NCBI GenBank assembly: GCA_949126835.1
Contig: OX421499.1
Location: 30,046,490-30,110,489 of the forward strand
Length of the DNA stretch: 64,000 nt
From: Anisus vortex
Lineage: Eukaryota > Mollusca > Gastropoda > Planorbidae
Direction of reading: 5' to 3'
The notes under the pieces are model-generated. The model was not told the DNA's origin and ran no database searches. It saw only the letters and a list, made by a program, of their open reading frames with translations. Shown here one piece after another: positions 38,809 through 50,638 of the stretch. Position 1 is the first letter of the stretch; every line of letters starts with the position of its first letter. A program made the position numbers and the translations under genes.

Positions 38809-39903
38809 TGAAAAAAATTCTTTACATTTGATTAATTAGTTCAAAAGTTATTTGAAATTACACAAGTGAAGATAGGGGAAGTCGTTTTGGAGAAAAATGA
38901 AAATGAAAACAGTACAGATCTACTATTGCAAAAGATAATTAAATATTACAAGGATGAATACATATTAACAAATCACCTTGAAATTTAGCAAACACACTTA
39001 TACATACACAAGCCGTTGAAGTTTTAAATATTTAAAAAAAATATTTAGTTCACTTTTAGGCAATTTATTCTTTGAGATCATTCTGTTTGATTTTATGCCA
39101 AAAGCTGCACAAAAACACATTTTTAAGTAATTTCTAAAAATAGTTTTAATTTGTTTAAAATGTCACAGCTATAAGTTAAGGCATTCAAAATTACAAATAA
39201 AATAAAATCTAAAAAAATGACATTTATTACATTGATTGAAAAATCAGTTTTACAGACTTCAGTACAGAATCGTGGGGGTAGCATCACATTTTAGCCAATT
39301 TTTTTGGGGAAATAAATACTCTGAATAACTCATCTAATAAATATACATGTTTATGTATGTGGTGCTGTATATGTTACAACAGTCTCTTCAACTCTGAGCC
39401 GAAAACTTCTTCCATAAGCCCAGGCAGTCGCAAGCTTTTAAAGAAAGATGAATAATATAATATCAGTACTGCTAATTACAGCAACCTGTTGGGTTCAAGG
39501 CAGGAGCCAGTCACAGATGAAATTTTAGAAAGGAAAATGAATGTGGCGGTTAAGACAACTCCGACCCATTTCTCCCCCCCCCCCCCCATCCCCTTCTCAG
39601 AAAAACTCAACCAGGAAAAAAAAAATGGAAGCCACAAGTGAAAGAGATAACACCATGATGTGAAAAGCAATATAATACCCGATGAAGAGGAAGTTTCTGG
39701 AATGAGGCAATTAACAACAGTAATAATAAATTGTATATAGAAACATCCCGACAAATACATGACCAAACAGACATTGGTCATCTGTCATGAAGACTGGCAT
39801 TTAACCTCCACTGCTATGTATTAAAAGTCTTTAATGCTAAGCTAATTTTAAACCTAAATCACAGGTCAGGTGGCAACATGAAGGCAATAGATCACACCGG
39901 GCA
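38809..39903 (-). other. Probable 3' untranslated region of SLC35C2 and spacer
   Basis: AT-rich sequence directly downstream (minus strand) of the SLC35C2 stop. No other gene was seen. The minus-strand frame 39476-39781 crosses a long G/C homopolymer and is not supported. Confidence 0.4.
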
Positions 39904-42900
39904 CTATCTATCTCTCTTTAAACTGTAGAGTTCCACTTCTTCGTCAGAATCCTCAGCCACTAAACCATTTCTAGTCAACATACTCTTTGCCTCAACTGAC
40001 ACATGCCTTTCAAGGGCTCCCCTTTCATTCACTACAAGGGAGAAAAAAAAAAGAAATTTGACAATGAAGCAGTATGATCCTGTTAACATTTAATTTAGAA
40101 TACTATTGTAAATGTCCTACTGAAAGATTTATTATTTAAACTAATGATAGTTTTAGATGTTTATATATATCCAAACAAAAGGACCACTGGCAATGAAGGT
40201 GAAGATAACCTCTTTGTCAGGATCAATTTAAATAACTAGCTTTCCTGTAAGATTTAAAAGCGTGCCACAAACTAGATGTTACTCCAACTTCACTGGAATT
40301 TGTTGATGTTTGCAGATAATGTTATTAGCATACTGCAAGCACACTACTGCCACCACTAGTCATGACTTTGATAATAGGATTAGGAAAACTTCAATTTGAT
40401 TTGCCTCCCACCGCCCCCTGATATCAGTAACTCAATTCTCTGTTTAAATTCATTCCAGAAAAGTTTTGTTTCTCATAGAATTAAATCTTTGGGAAATGTA
40501 AAATGGTGTCATGATATATTGCTGGCCATATAATACTCTCATGGCTCAATAATTTCAATGCCATAAGGACCAAATGGTTTTCTTAGTGGCATTAATTAAG
40601 ATTAAATTGGTATAACAGTCACTTATTCACTTCGGATATCAAACTTGTTGATATTTTAAACAGTAAATTGTATTTTATTTCACCAATTACAGATCTGACT
40701 TCTAAACAAAAGATTATTACAGCCTAAACAATTCTAGGTTTTACATTTTACATCTCGTTTTGTATATTGATAAGACATTAAATCATTAAATGATTTTAAC
40801 TTGGTTTTCCTGACTAGTTCAGGCAACCCATTCTATGTACCAAATGCCACAATGGAATAATGCTTAGTTAAAAATTGCAGAACTGTTTAAAAAACTGATT
40901 CCCACTTACTTTCAATAGCTTTGCCAATGACATGTGTAGCTACACCAATGAAGCAAACTACCAAACCGATGGCATTGATGAATGTTATCTTGTCCTTATT
41001 GACGAGGATGGCTAACCCTAGAACACAAATTTCCTGAAAGCAGAAGCACAACAATTTCAGCATCTGATTATGAATGAGTGTAAGAAGCTGTATTTAACTT
41101 AACCCCCCAAAACATATAACAGCAGTGAAACAAACTGCCTCCACCCAATCTGATAAAGAAAATAAAAATCAATGACATTGACTTTTTAGCATGTACAGTT
41201 TAAATATAATAAAAAACTCATAGAACTCTTTGATATAGCTCACAATTAAACCATCAGCTTGAATTTCAATATTTGAAAACTACTTGAAACCATGTAGCTG
41301 TAAAGCAAAAAAGAACAACAGCGTTTACAAATTTCTTTGGCCAAAAAATACAAGGGGAATTGTGTGGCCATTACAATGCCCAGCTGCCTTTAATTTCCCG
41401 AAACTAATGTCAGGTACACATCAGAGCTGGGTAGACTCATGGACACCGTCAGACCTGGGAAGAAAACCTTAACTTAACCAGGACTCAAACTCGGGACCTT
41501 TGACACAGCATCCAAATGCGCTACTGTTTGACCACTGTATTATGAACATGAGTACAATTTAATTTCTCTCTTTTTTTTTTTAAGAACACATTTTTTTAAA
41601 GCCAAAACAACAACACTCAAATAGTCATCTTTTCACTGCCTAATGAAATGGTGACGTTTTAAAAAGTTGATAATATCATACAATGTTTTGTTTAAGTAGT
41701 CAACAACAGAAACAAAAGCAAAAAAGCAAAGTTTGAGTAAAAAATTTTTTTACCTTTATAACACCTGATATTGAAAGGGTTAAGCTTGAAGTATGGGACA
41801 GAAGTAGAAATTCACTAAATTCCAGCATAAAACCCAAAGCGGCACCAATCAGCACATAGCCTATAGTTGTAAGCAGCACAAGCCAGTCAGAGAAACGAAA
41901 GTACTGGTCAGTCGTTGCCATGCTTGGTACTGAAATAATAAAACATGTCAGTGAACAACAAACAGCCTAAACACAGTAGTTTTTTTCTTCAATGAAATGC
42001 ATATTGTTAATTATTACATATTCTCAAAATTATGTTATCAATATAATATTTCATTTCCGTTTCCAATTTTGTAAAAAAATTGTAATAACCATTTAAATTT
42101 CTAGTTTTAAGCAAAAAAGCTTTCACTGATAACATAAATTAGAAAAAAAATGTGTTGTCTCCAAATATCTCCATTGGTAATGGTAAAAAAAAACACATTT
42201 ATTTTGCCAAACAATTACACTAGAAAAATATATTAATTTTGATCTTTTTTTGATTTGTTTTAAAGTTGTGCAATTCTGCAATATATATATATGAGATTAT
42301 AAATCACGATAAAGACAAACTTGCCTATAACTTTTATTTAAAGATATAAGCAGACAGACAAAATGTAGAGTGCAGTCTTTGCTTTAAAAATTACTTCAGA
42401 TATAAAGATGTTTATGATGGCCTTCATAACAATATCAGTAATGAAAAATGCAATCAGCGGCATCTACCCCACCCGAACCGCGCCGACCCATAGTGGTGGC
42501 TAAATAGGTCATAACAAAGTATAATAACACAATTCCGCACTGGCCACTGCCCCATTGGGGCATACTTTGCCAGGTTCCGACCTAACTTCGACTCACTGTG
42601 TTGATACTGTGGGGAGGAGTAGGTGACAGTGTGAGACTCCTGCGGGAGTGCCCCTGTCTCGTCAGTGATCGTGGAGATGGGACGGGTGACCCACTATCCA
42701 CTGTTCTCTACGCAAATATAGACATGCTCAGACACACGGCAGAGTTCTTGTCCAGAGCTATAACGGAATAATGCTCTCAGTTCAATCATCAGAGTTTAAG
42801 TCTAGTCTGGTCTATTCAAGTGAGGATGAGCATCACAGGGATAAGGGGCATGGGGAAAATACAAAGGAAATATACTCACGCTCAATGCCCGCTGACAACG

Positions 42901-45900
42901 GCAGAAGACCTATTATCATCCACGGCTGTATATGATACATCATGTCAATGGGATGATGGAGACCTAAGTTTTATGAAAAGCTTACCTTAAATGGATAGCT
43001 TACTATTATACTAATGATATAATTATGTAAGTTTTAATGTAATGATAGCGTAGTCCCCAAAATGTCAGGATTCAAGAAGTGGAACATATTTTTCCCATGA
43101 ACATTTTGTTATATCAATGCATTTGAGATGTTTCAGATATACTGCCATTATTATGTATACGAATGAAAACAAACAAAAAATGTTTTTTTTTTTAATACTA
43201 CTAGTAAATAACTAAAAACTATTTTTACAATAAGGTTTACAAGTTAAAAAAAAGGAATAGTATTAAATGTTTTTTTTTCATCCTGTTTGCAAATTAGTCT
43301 TTTTAATTTTATATGTTTTCAAAAACTTTTGTGATTTAAGGGTAGGGACGGCAGTGAAATTGATCTAAATGCCAGAAAATTAAATATTTAAGTTTTTGCC
43401 TAAGTTGTATACTTTAACTATTCCTGGATCTAAAACATATAGTTCGGAAATTTTAGTAACATTATTTAAATGTATAAATTGCATTTGTAATAGGTATACA
43501 TCAGAAGTTTATTTCATTTTTTTTAAACATATTTACACTACAGTAATATAAAAAATGAGTTTAACTATATATTAATATACACCAAATTAAAGGTTAACAT
43601 CTTGTCTTTGTGGGGAAAAAATCTTACAACTAACCATTAAGAAATGGATGAGAAAATTGCATTTTTCAATTTTACTCCCAAATTATTTTTTTCCCTAAAA
43701 TTGCAGGTTTTCCGATTTTTCTTCTTCTTTTTGTATTAACTTCCTTATTTATGAGCGAATCCTTATGAAATTTTTTACATACATTTATTACATGCTAATA
43801 ATCATATTTACAGGATGAATTTTTGATATGAGTTATACTTTTCCTTAAATTAAATTTTCATTTTAAAAAATTGCAATTAAATTATTTTTTTTTTCATATG
43901 TCCTACTAAAAAATTCATAAAAATTTTATTGATCAATTTAACCAAATTTCATCCACAAATTTTATAAAGATATAGCTTATAAATATTTCCGCCAAATTGG
44001 AATACATTATCTTGATAAATAATTAACTTGATACATTTTGTATTGCGTGGTAAATCGTTAATTAAAAAATCCAAAATGGCTGCCATTCCCATCACAACCA
44101 TCAGAAATTATTTTTTTAAGGTATGCTTACTCGGACTTGCTTATACTATCTATTTATCGAAAATGGTCATGATGCGTGCACAAATAAAAAAAAGAGCTCT
44201 CTACTGGCTCCCCTACCCTTAATATTTTTAAATATAGGAAAAGATGGCCATCCTACTTGAAGTAGGACAAATGGGTGGACGTTATATGTATGGCCATCCT
44301 ACTTGAAGTAGGACAAATGGGTGGACGTTATGTGATAATGATGGGAGAAAGTGAGCTGGCAGCAACATACACTCAAATTGCTATTCCAAAAGTCATAGGC
44401 TCAAATCCAGGTTAATTTTTTTTTCCCCATAATGGCACCAGACATTAGTTGAGGAATAGTAAAGGCCCACTGGGCATTGTGCTGGTCACACATTCCCTGT
44501 GATTTGCTGTGGGCCACAGAAACTAGAAAGGTGTTAAAGGTTAATTTTATGTGATAACCCAGAACAGTTTTAGTTACTATATTCATTCATTTAAACTATT
44601 TAAAAAATAGTATCACTTTCTGATTGCAAATATACAGAATACTTTTTAAGATTCACCTAAAGAGCTTTATAAAGGTAAATTATTATATAGCCCCTGACCA
44701 CTTTCAGCATATGGTAATGAAGCATAAAACGTTTAGACCAAACAACTTACATATTATTCTCAGCCATAACAAGGTGTTATGGTATAACAAGCTGGTGAAG
44801 AAATCAACTATTTTTTTAAATTTTTTTTAAATAAATATAGCCAAATACTTTCTTAACAATGGCATCATAATTTTAGACACCCATACATCGGAACCAACCC
44901 TGATATGTTTTCTTCCTTAAGTTCTACCAGCAAAATATTAAAGCAGTCAAGTGTTGTCGAAGACAACTTATCTGCATTAGACACCCAAAGAACACAATTA
45001 CCCATTTCATGCTTCTGCAGAACAATTTGTGCCAGGGTCCACCTCAATCCAGAAAGCGCAGAGGCAGTCATCACCAGAATGAAGCCTTTCCCGTTGAACT
45101 GTGTGGAATGAAAGGTGAACAGGAAGAGGCCCGTGAAGATGAGGAAGACAACGATCAGCAGACTCCAGCGCTGAGAAGTTAAATGAGAAAAATGTTAAAT
45201 GACAGACATTCAACTGACTGACCCATTTGTTTCATTTTTTATTCAGTAAAAATTGTTTTATATAACAGTGTTACAAAACAAAATTGTTTTGAAGGCGTCT
45301 AGGCATCATATTTCTATTTGTAAGTAATCCTGATGGACAAAATTGATCCATATGGCCTTTGCAGCAGCGTTCACTAGTTTTAATAATCATGGCATTTTAG
45401 GGGCATCTGTGGCCAGCACAATGTGCAGCTGCCTTTTCTTTTGCCTAACTAATATCAGTATAGTATCAGGTACACATCAAAGCTGGGTAGACTCAGGGAC
45501 ACCCATCAAGACCCGGGATCAAATCTTAGCCTTCACCAGGATTCGAACCCAGGACCTTTGATATGCCAGCCAAAGGCACTACCATTTACCCACCATGCCC
45601 CATTTCTACTTGACATAACATAAAATTGTGTATAAAGCTACAACTTACAAATTTTTCTAATTTGAAAACTAAAGAAAAAAACAGAATGAAGATCACAGCA
45701 GTAGTCTTTGACATTGTGTACCTGAAAAAAAAAAAAAATTGATGCAATCAATAAAGATGAAGTTATATGTAGCTGAATCGGTTTTAAGTTATCATGACAA
45801 CTGATGAGATTTATGAGCTGAAATGGTGACAATTTTATTGATTTAAAATCCAAACAGATTGGACAGGCTGAACACACATACATGCAATGAACGCTTGTTA

Positions 45901-47722
45901 ATGTATATTTGAAAATTCTACCTGTGCATTAAAAATATTGCTTAAAAATTAATACAACATTCTACTTGAAACGAATTTTTGCATAGTCATTTTGGATAAC
46001 TTTATCATTCCATGACAATAAACCTAAAAAAATAAATATCAGTAAACTAAAAATGGAAAACACTAAAACAATATACTTGAAATCAAAACAAGTTGAAATG
46101 TCTGGTAGTAAAAAGTGATAAGACACAGCATATAAAAATATATTACTGCAAACAATCAAACTTCTTAGTCGAGTAATATGTATTAGATTAATGAACAGTA
46201 TAAACATTTGAAATTGAGGTAGTTGTGACGATGCTGCTGTTAAAAATATGTTTATGCTAAGTAAATATAAAGGAAATTTTAATAGCCTTAGAAAAATTTC
46301 AAAGGTGTGAGTAGAGAAATGGTTAAACATAAGTACAATTGTAAAATAATATAATAGTGATGTCTTTATTATGTTGCAGTCGGCTGAGCTGAGCATTTAT
46401 GGTGTTTAATAATGGATTTTTTTAAGGGTCTATGTGAGCAATGAATGTTAAGTAACATGTATTGAAGTACTGTAGAAGTGCAAAAAGTCACAACTTTAAA
46501 TTTGTAATTAAAGTAATAAAAAGAAGGTAAATATAAACTTACAAAGAAACTGTTATCATTTCAAAGCTCCAATTCGATAAGCCGATGTCTAGAGAGCTCA
46601 CAAAACCTAAAATATTTTGAGTGCAAAGCAGAAGTAAATAAACTGGGAAAACAAGCAGTGGTTGATAGCTACGTGATATTTAAAAAAAACAATCAGTTTT
46701 GAGATTTATGGTGTGTGTGCCAGAGGATCAAAGAACAATATCATTAACTACCTGCTAGTGCCACACGTTTTATGTAATCTGACCAATTGAGTGTGACGCG
46801 AGGGGTCTGACTCCTCCATTCTAGCACTTGACGAATCAGAAACGCCATGCTAAATTTGAAAACCAGGTGGCACATTGTAACTGAAAGGGCCAGGTGGCTG
46901 TGCTGAAAGTAAAACATAAATGTAATGTATTTTTATTATGACCTAGACATTATAACAATTTGAAAACTGAAATATCATGAGTCTATATTATTTCTTCTAA
47001 AGAACTGTAAAAGGAATCAACGCCATAGGTAACAGTAAATAGTTGATCATTAAAAACACATTTCTAAGACAATCTTTACACAGCTACACTCAACCAATGT
47101 ACCACAATATAGCCCTTGTATAAATAGGCACAATAATTGGCACCATTATATAAATAGTCAGGTTCTGAAATTATCATTAGACAAGCTGACTTTTTCTATA
47201 TTAATAAGAAAAAGAACTTGAAAAAACCCACATAATCCAATAGTTCTTATCTAATAAGTTTTACAGACGGTTCTTCTACATAGAAGATTATTACGTCCAA
47301 TAAGCCCAAAACTCCTGCAGGGCAACAGAGATTTGTCTGCGGCAGGGATAGAACCAGCGACATGTCGGTGGACTAGCCCGCAGGACCAGCCGGCCTCTTA
47401 TAAAAAATTCTAATGATGTATCCCATCATTTCTCTTTTTTCAAAGTTCTTGGTAAACCATTTTGAAAATAGCTGTGTAGAATTTTAAAGCAAAAAATAAC
47501 AAATGAGCTGTAACCTGAAACAGATGCTGGTTGTAAAAAGTTATGCCAATAGAGAAGCAATAGTAAAAAATGACTAGGCATAATGTTTTGAAGGCAGCTA
47601 CAAAGAAGACGGTGGAGCATAGTGAAGATTGAACTCTTTTCTCCTGTTTCAAAACAGCATACTTTAGATCCTGTAGTCCATGATGACTTTGAGGTTTATC
47701 AAGGTTACTTGCGCTTTTACGT
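39904..47722 (-). CDS. SLC35C2: SLC35C2, Golgi nucleotide-sugar-transporter-like membrane protein
   Basis: Nine exons on the minus strand (47515-47722, 46752-46902, 46543-46606, 45649-45721, 45002-45170, 42880-42963, 41754-41929, 40910-41033, 39904-40031) join in phase to about 391 residues. Blocks match SLC35C2: YYCFSIGITFYN, ALDVGLSNWSF-like SSLDIGLSNWSFE, YTMSKTTAVIFILFFSLVFK, SGLRWTLAQIVLQKHEMG, HHPIDMMYHIQPW, FSEFLLLSHTSSLTLSISG and a C-terminal acidic DSDEEVEL. About ten hydrophobic segments are expected and most are visible. The first exon must lie further right, because 47722 opens with the last base of a codon. A fitting candidate is 50269-50297 (ATG, 29 nt), but its donor is weak. 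Family knowledge: SLC35C2 sits in the Golgi/ERGIC and modulates Notch fucosylation. The human protein is 365 residues. Confidence 0.88.
40795..40860 (-). mobile_element. LINE 3' fragment, degenerate
   Basis: 'ggttttcctgactagttcaggcaacccattc' matches the coding tail region of the LINE remnants at 9548 and 33848. It lies in the SLC35C2 intron before the exon at 40910. Confidence 0.5.
41375..41545 (-). mobile_element. tRNA-derived SINE (family 2), minus strand
   Basis: Shares 'aatgtcaggtacacatcagagctgggtagactc' and the B-box-like 'ggactcaaactcgggacctttga' with the copy at 45385-45600. Intronic in SLC35C2. Confidence 0.7.
42440..42800. other. GC-richer unassigned repeat-like block in an SLC35C2 intron
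   Basis: Composition changes abruptly from the AT-rich intron to about half GC. No open frame or terminal repeat was recognised. It is probably an inserted short repeat of unknown family. Confidence 0.35.
44240..44540 (+). mobile_element. tRNA-derived SINE (family 2), plus strand, with 44-bp duplication
   Basis: A 44-bp unit (ATGGCCATCCTACTTGAAGT...) occurs twice in tandem at about 44246 and 44290; within it CCTACTTGAAGTAGG is nearly palindromic. A B-box-like 'ggctcaaatccagg' (44399-44412) and the family's 'gacattagttgaggaatagtaaagg...cattgtgctggtcaca' body follow. This body resembles a repeat I recall from pulmonate snail sequences. Confidence 0.65.
45385..45600 (-). mobile_element. tRNA-derived SINE (family 2), minus strand, best-preserved copy
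   Basis: Reading the minus strand: a head with a box-A-like TGGGTAAATGG, then a perfect B box GGGTTCGAATCC (plus 'ggattcgaaccc', 45540-45551), then 'tggtgaaggctaagatttgatcccgggtctt' and the body ending in 'gcacattgtgctggcc'. Located in the SLC35C2 intron between the exons at 45002 and 45649. Confidence 0.8.
47250..47395 (-). mobile_element. tRNA-derived SINE (family 1), minus strand
   Basis: Carries the tail 'ataagttttacagacggttcttctacatagaagattattacgtcc', the core 'aaactcctgcagggcaacag' and the B-box region 'ggcagggatagaaccagcgac'. In the SLC35C2 intron next to the exon at 47515. Confidence 0.75.
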
Positions 47723-50268
47723 CTGTTAAAATAAAACATTAAAATACATGACTTTGATTAAAATTAGAAATGAAAAACTTTATTTTTACAATTTTCCATT
47801 AACTTACTAAAATGTGTATAAGAATTTTATTAAAAAGTGATTAGCTTAATTATGTATACTTTATTGATTTTTACAAATTTGTTCTAAACTATATAAAAAT
47901 AAGACAGAACTATTTTCAACAGTTTATTAGTGACACTAAGATTATAAAATTATGTGTTACACAGAGAAGGTTAAGAAAAGCTCAATAAGCTATTAATTTT
48001 AAAAGCCAAAAAAAAAAAAGCGATTTTTTTTAGTGTGCTTCTAAAAGGAAGGGAAAGGGGGGGGGGCGGCAGAAGAATTCAAGTTTCCTGTCAGCCATAC
48101 ATTTAAAAATCTTTTAATCACCAAATGTTTTATCGCTCAAAATACATCAAATGTTAATTCTAACACTACACATGCTTCTTACCCCATAGAAATTTTCTTT
48201 AACTGTTTCATCAAAATACATTGAACTTTATTTCTATTATAAAATTGCCTCCAGTTTGGCTTATGCTGAAACATTCACAAGACAAAAACAGGCTTTTGGT
48301 AAACTTTTGGTAATTGGAGCTAGCCATAAATGCACTGTACAGATGATCTGAAATTTAAATTTGTAATATGAATATTGAAACAATGAGGTTCATCTAAAGC
48401 ACTGAACGCACTAGCCTACACAATAAAAGCGTTAAAAGTGATGCAAGCAACAATAGAAAATTAGAGTTTTTTTTACAGAAAAGAATAAGCACATTAAAGA
48501 ATTCAAGGAAAAAAAGATTATTATCCAACTATTATAATAATAATGTCACTATTTTTTTCAAATTTATTTCAGTCCTGACTTAGATTTGTTACTTAATTAA
48601 GTTTAGACGTTCAGGTATTTTTAAATTATCAGCGTCATTTCAGACCACAAAATAAAAATAAGCACTGGCCGATGTAAAACCTATACAAAAAAAAAATGTC
48701 TTCGGGGTTCATGCATTTTATTATATATAGAAATTGTGGTTTTAACTTAATGATAACTTGACATAAAAATGTTTTTTTTTGTTTTAACTAAAATCAATTC
48801 CAAAAAGATTTGAACAATGTAACAACAACTACCAAAAACAATAAAATATCTCTCACAATGTGTGGAGATAAAACCTAGGTGTAGGCCAACGGAAAATAAT
48901 AACACTATTTAAAAAAAAGCAATGAAGGCAAAGCTGGTTGTGCAGAATTTTATACATTGATAATTGCTTGTATATAACCTATAGCTATTTAAGGCATATT
49001 TGTTGGGGCAGTGAAATTATAATAAATCAAAGTTACACATTACATAGAGACCTCGTAATCCCTCAAATATCACAAAGTTACATACTTATGGCCCCCACAA
49101 ACAAATTTCAGCAAAGTAGTATATGTTATAAATATTATATAGCTTATAATTTAAGTTATATATTAAAGCTTTTTGATACCCCTATACTATAAAGTTTTAT
49201 TTATATTTTTTAAAGCGTAATATTATAAGCCTTTTCTGCATACTCAGTTAAACCTTTTTTAAATCTATCCGACATACATATATTCATATAAATTTAAATA
49301 CTTCCTAATCTCTTTTAGTCTAAGTACTGACTGTAAACTCTTAAATATGCCAAGGCTCTAGTAAAAAAATGACTATTAAATTAAAAGGATAGGCTAGAGT
49401 ACGTGTTTTTATTTGACGATCTTTTGTTTCAATTTAATAATTTTTTTATATCATATAGGCCTATGGTTAATAAAATATGGTATAATTTAAAGGAAGGTTG
49501 TATTTAAAATTTACATTAAAATGACTGTTTTTAAAGTTTTTTACATTAGAAAATTATTTTATAAAAAAATAATAGGGCCTATATGTAGCCTATTTACCTA
49601 TTTGTTACAAATTGAAATACATATTACAAATTTTGGAATCCTGTAAATTATCTAAAATCTGTTGAATTTATCCTAGACTAGAAGAAATCATGCAGTTTAG
49701 CCTAGTTTAGGCGTAGGCTTGTATATATATTAATATATAGGCCTATATATGAAGTCTCCAAAAAGCAAATCCCAGCCTGGTGAGGGATCACTAGTATAAT
49801 AAACTTTAAGGAATCTAAGAATAACTTATTTATAGCCTACTTAATAAAATAAGCCTACAACTACACTATTACAGAGTAAACTTTATTAAAAATTACATTA
49901 CTACATTACAATTAATAATATTAATATTAACAATACTATTCTATTCGGATTCCGTCTCTTTAAACTTTAAAACACGTTTTATTACTTTATTATTATTATT
50001 AATATTAGTCACAAATAGTCAAATAGTGGTAATTAGTAGTATTAGTAGGCCTCAATTTAAACTTCAAGTAGCTATTTTATTTAAAATATAAAAATATAAA
50101 TTACCAAACTCCCAAACTACTTAACTAATAATCATCCTTATTTTTGTTTTTTGAACATTACACATAGTGTAGCAGAAGCTTTCAAATCGCCTTCAATAAA
50201 GCTTTGATTTTAAATAAATCGTTATTTCAAGAAGGCTTCTAAAATATTTCTTTCAATACTGTCAATAC
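47723..50268. other. SLC35C2 first intron or upstream DNA, AT-rich
   Basis: No coding sequence recognised. TAGGCCTA words near 49460 and 49740. A G-run lies at about 48056-48067. Confidence 0.35.
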
Positions 50269-50638
50269 GTGGATGTTGATGAAGCCGAAACGAACATGTT
50301 TTACACACTTTACTTTTAGACTTTTAGTAACTTTTACACATTACTATTTAACTATTTCTTTTAGACTTTAGTTGTAGCTTTTGCACTTTTGAAAATTTGG
50401 TTTTGGTATGGGCTAAACCGTATCACTAACAGTGTCGTGTTTTACGCATATTACATAAATTGTTAGTAGCTTAGACATTTTAGTTTAGTACTTGTTTTCG
50501 GCTATTCCAAATAAATGTGTGACATATTATTTTATTTTAACTAAAGTCACTGATATATATATATTATTTTTATATGATAAATGTTTGGGATTTTTATTTA
50601 CCCGTACTGCCGGAAGTTTGAAGTAGGCTTGGTAAAAC

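Noticed and set aside
45530..45600. Possible tRNA gene on the minus strand with a perfect B box
   Set aside because: The same unit recurs at 41.4, 52.2 and 8.1 kb with a shared non-tRNA body; it is a SINE head.
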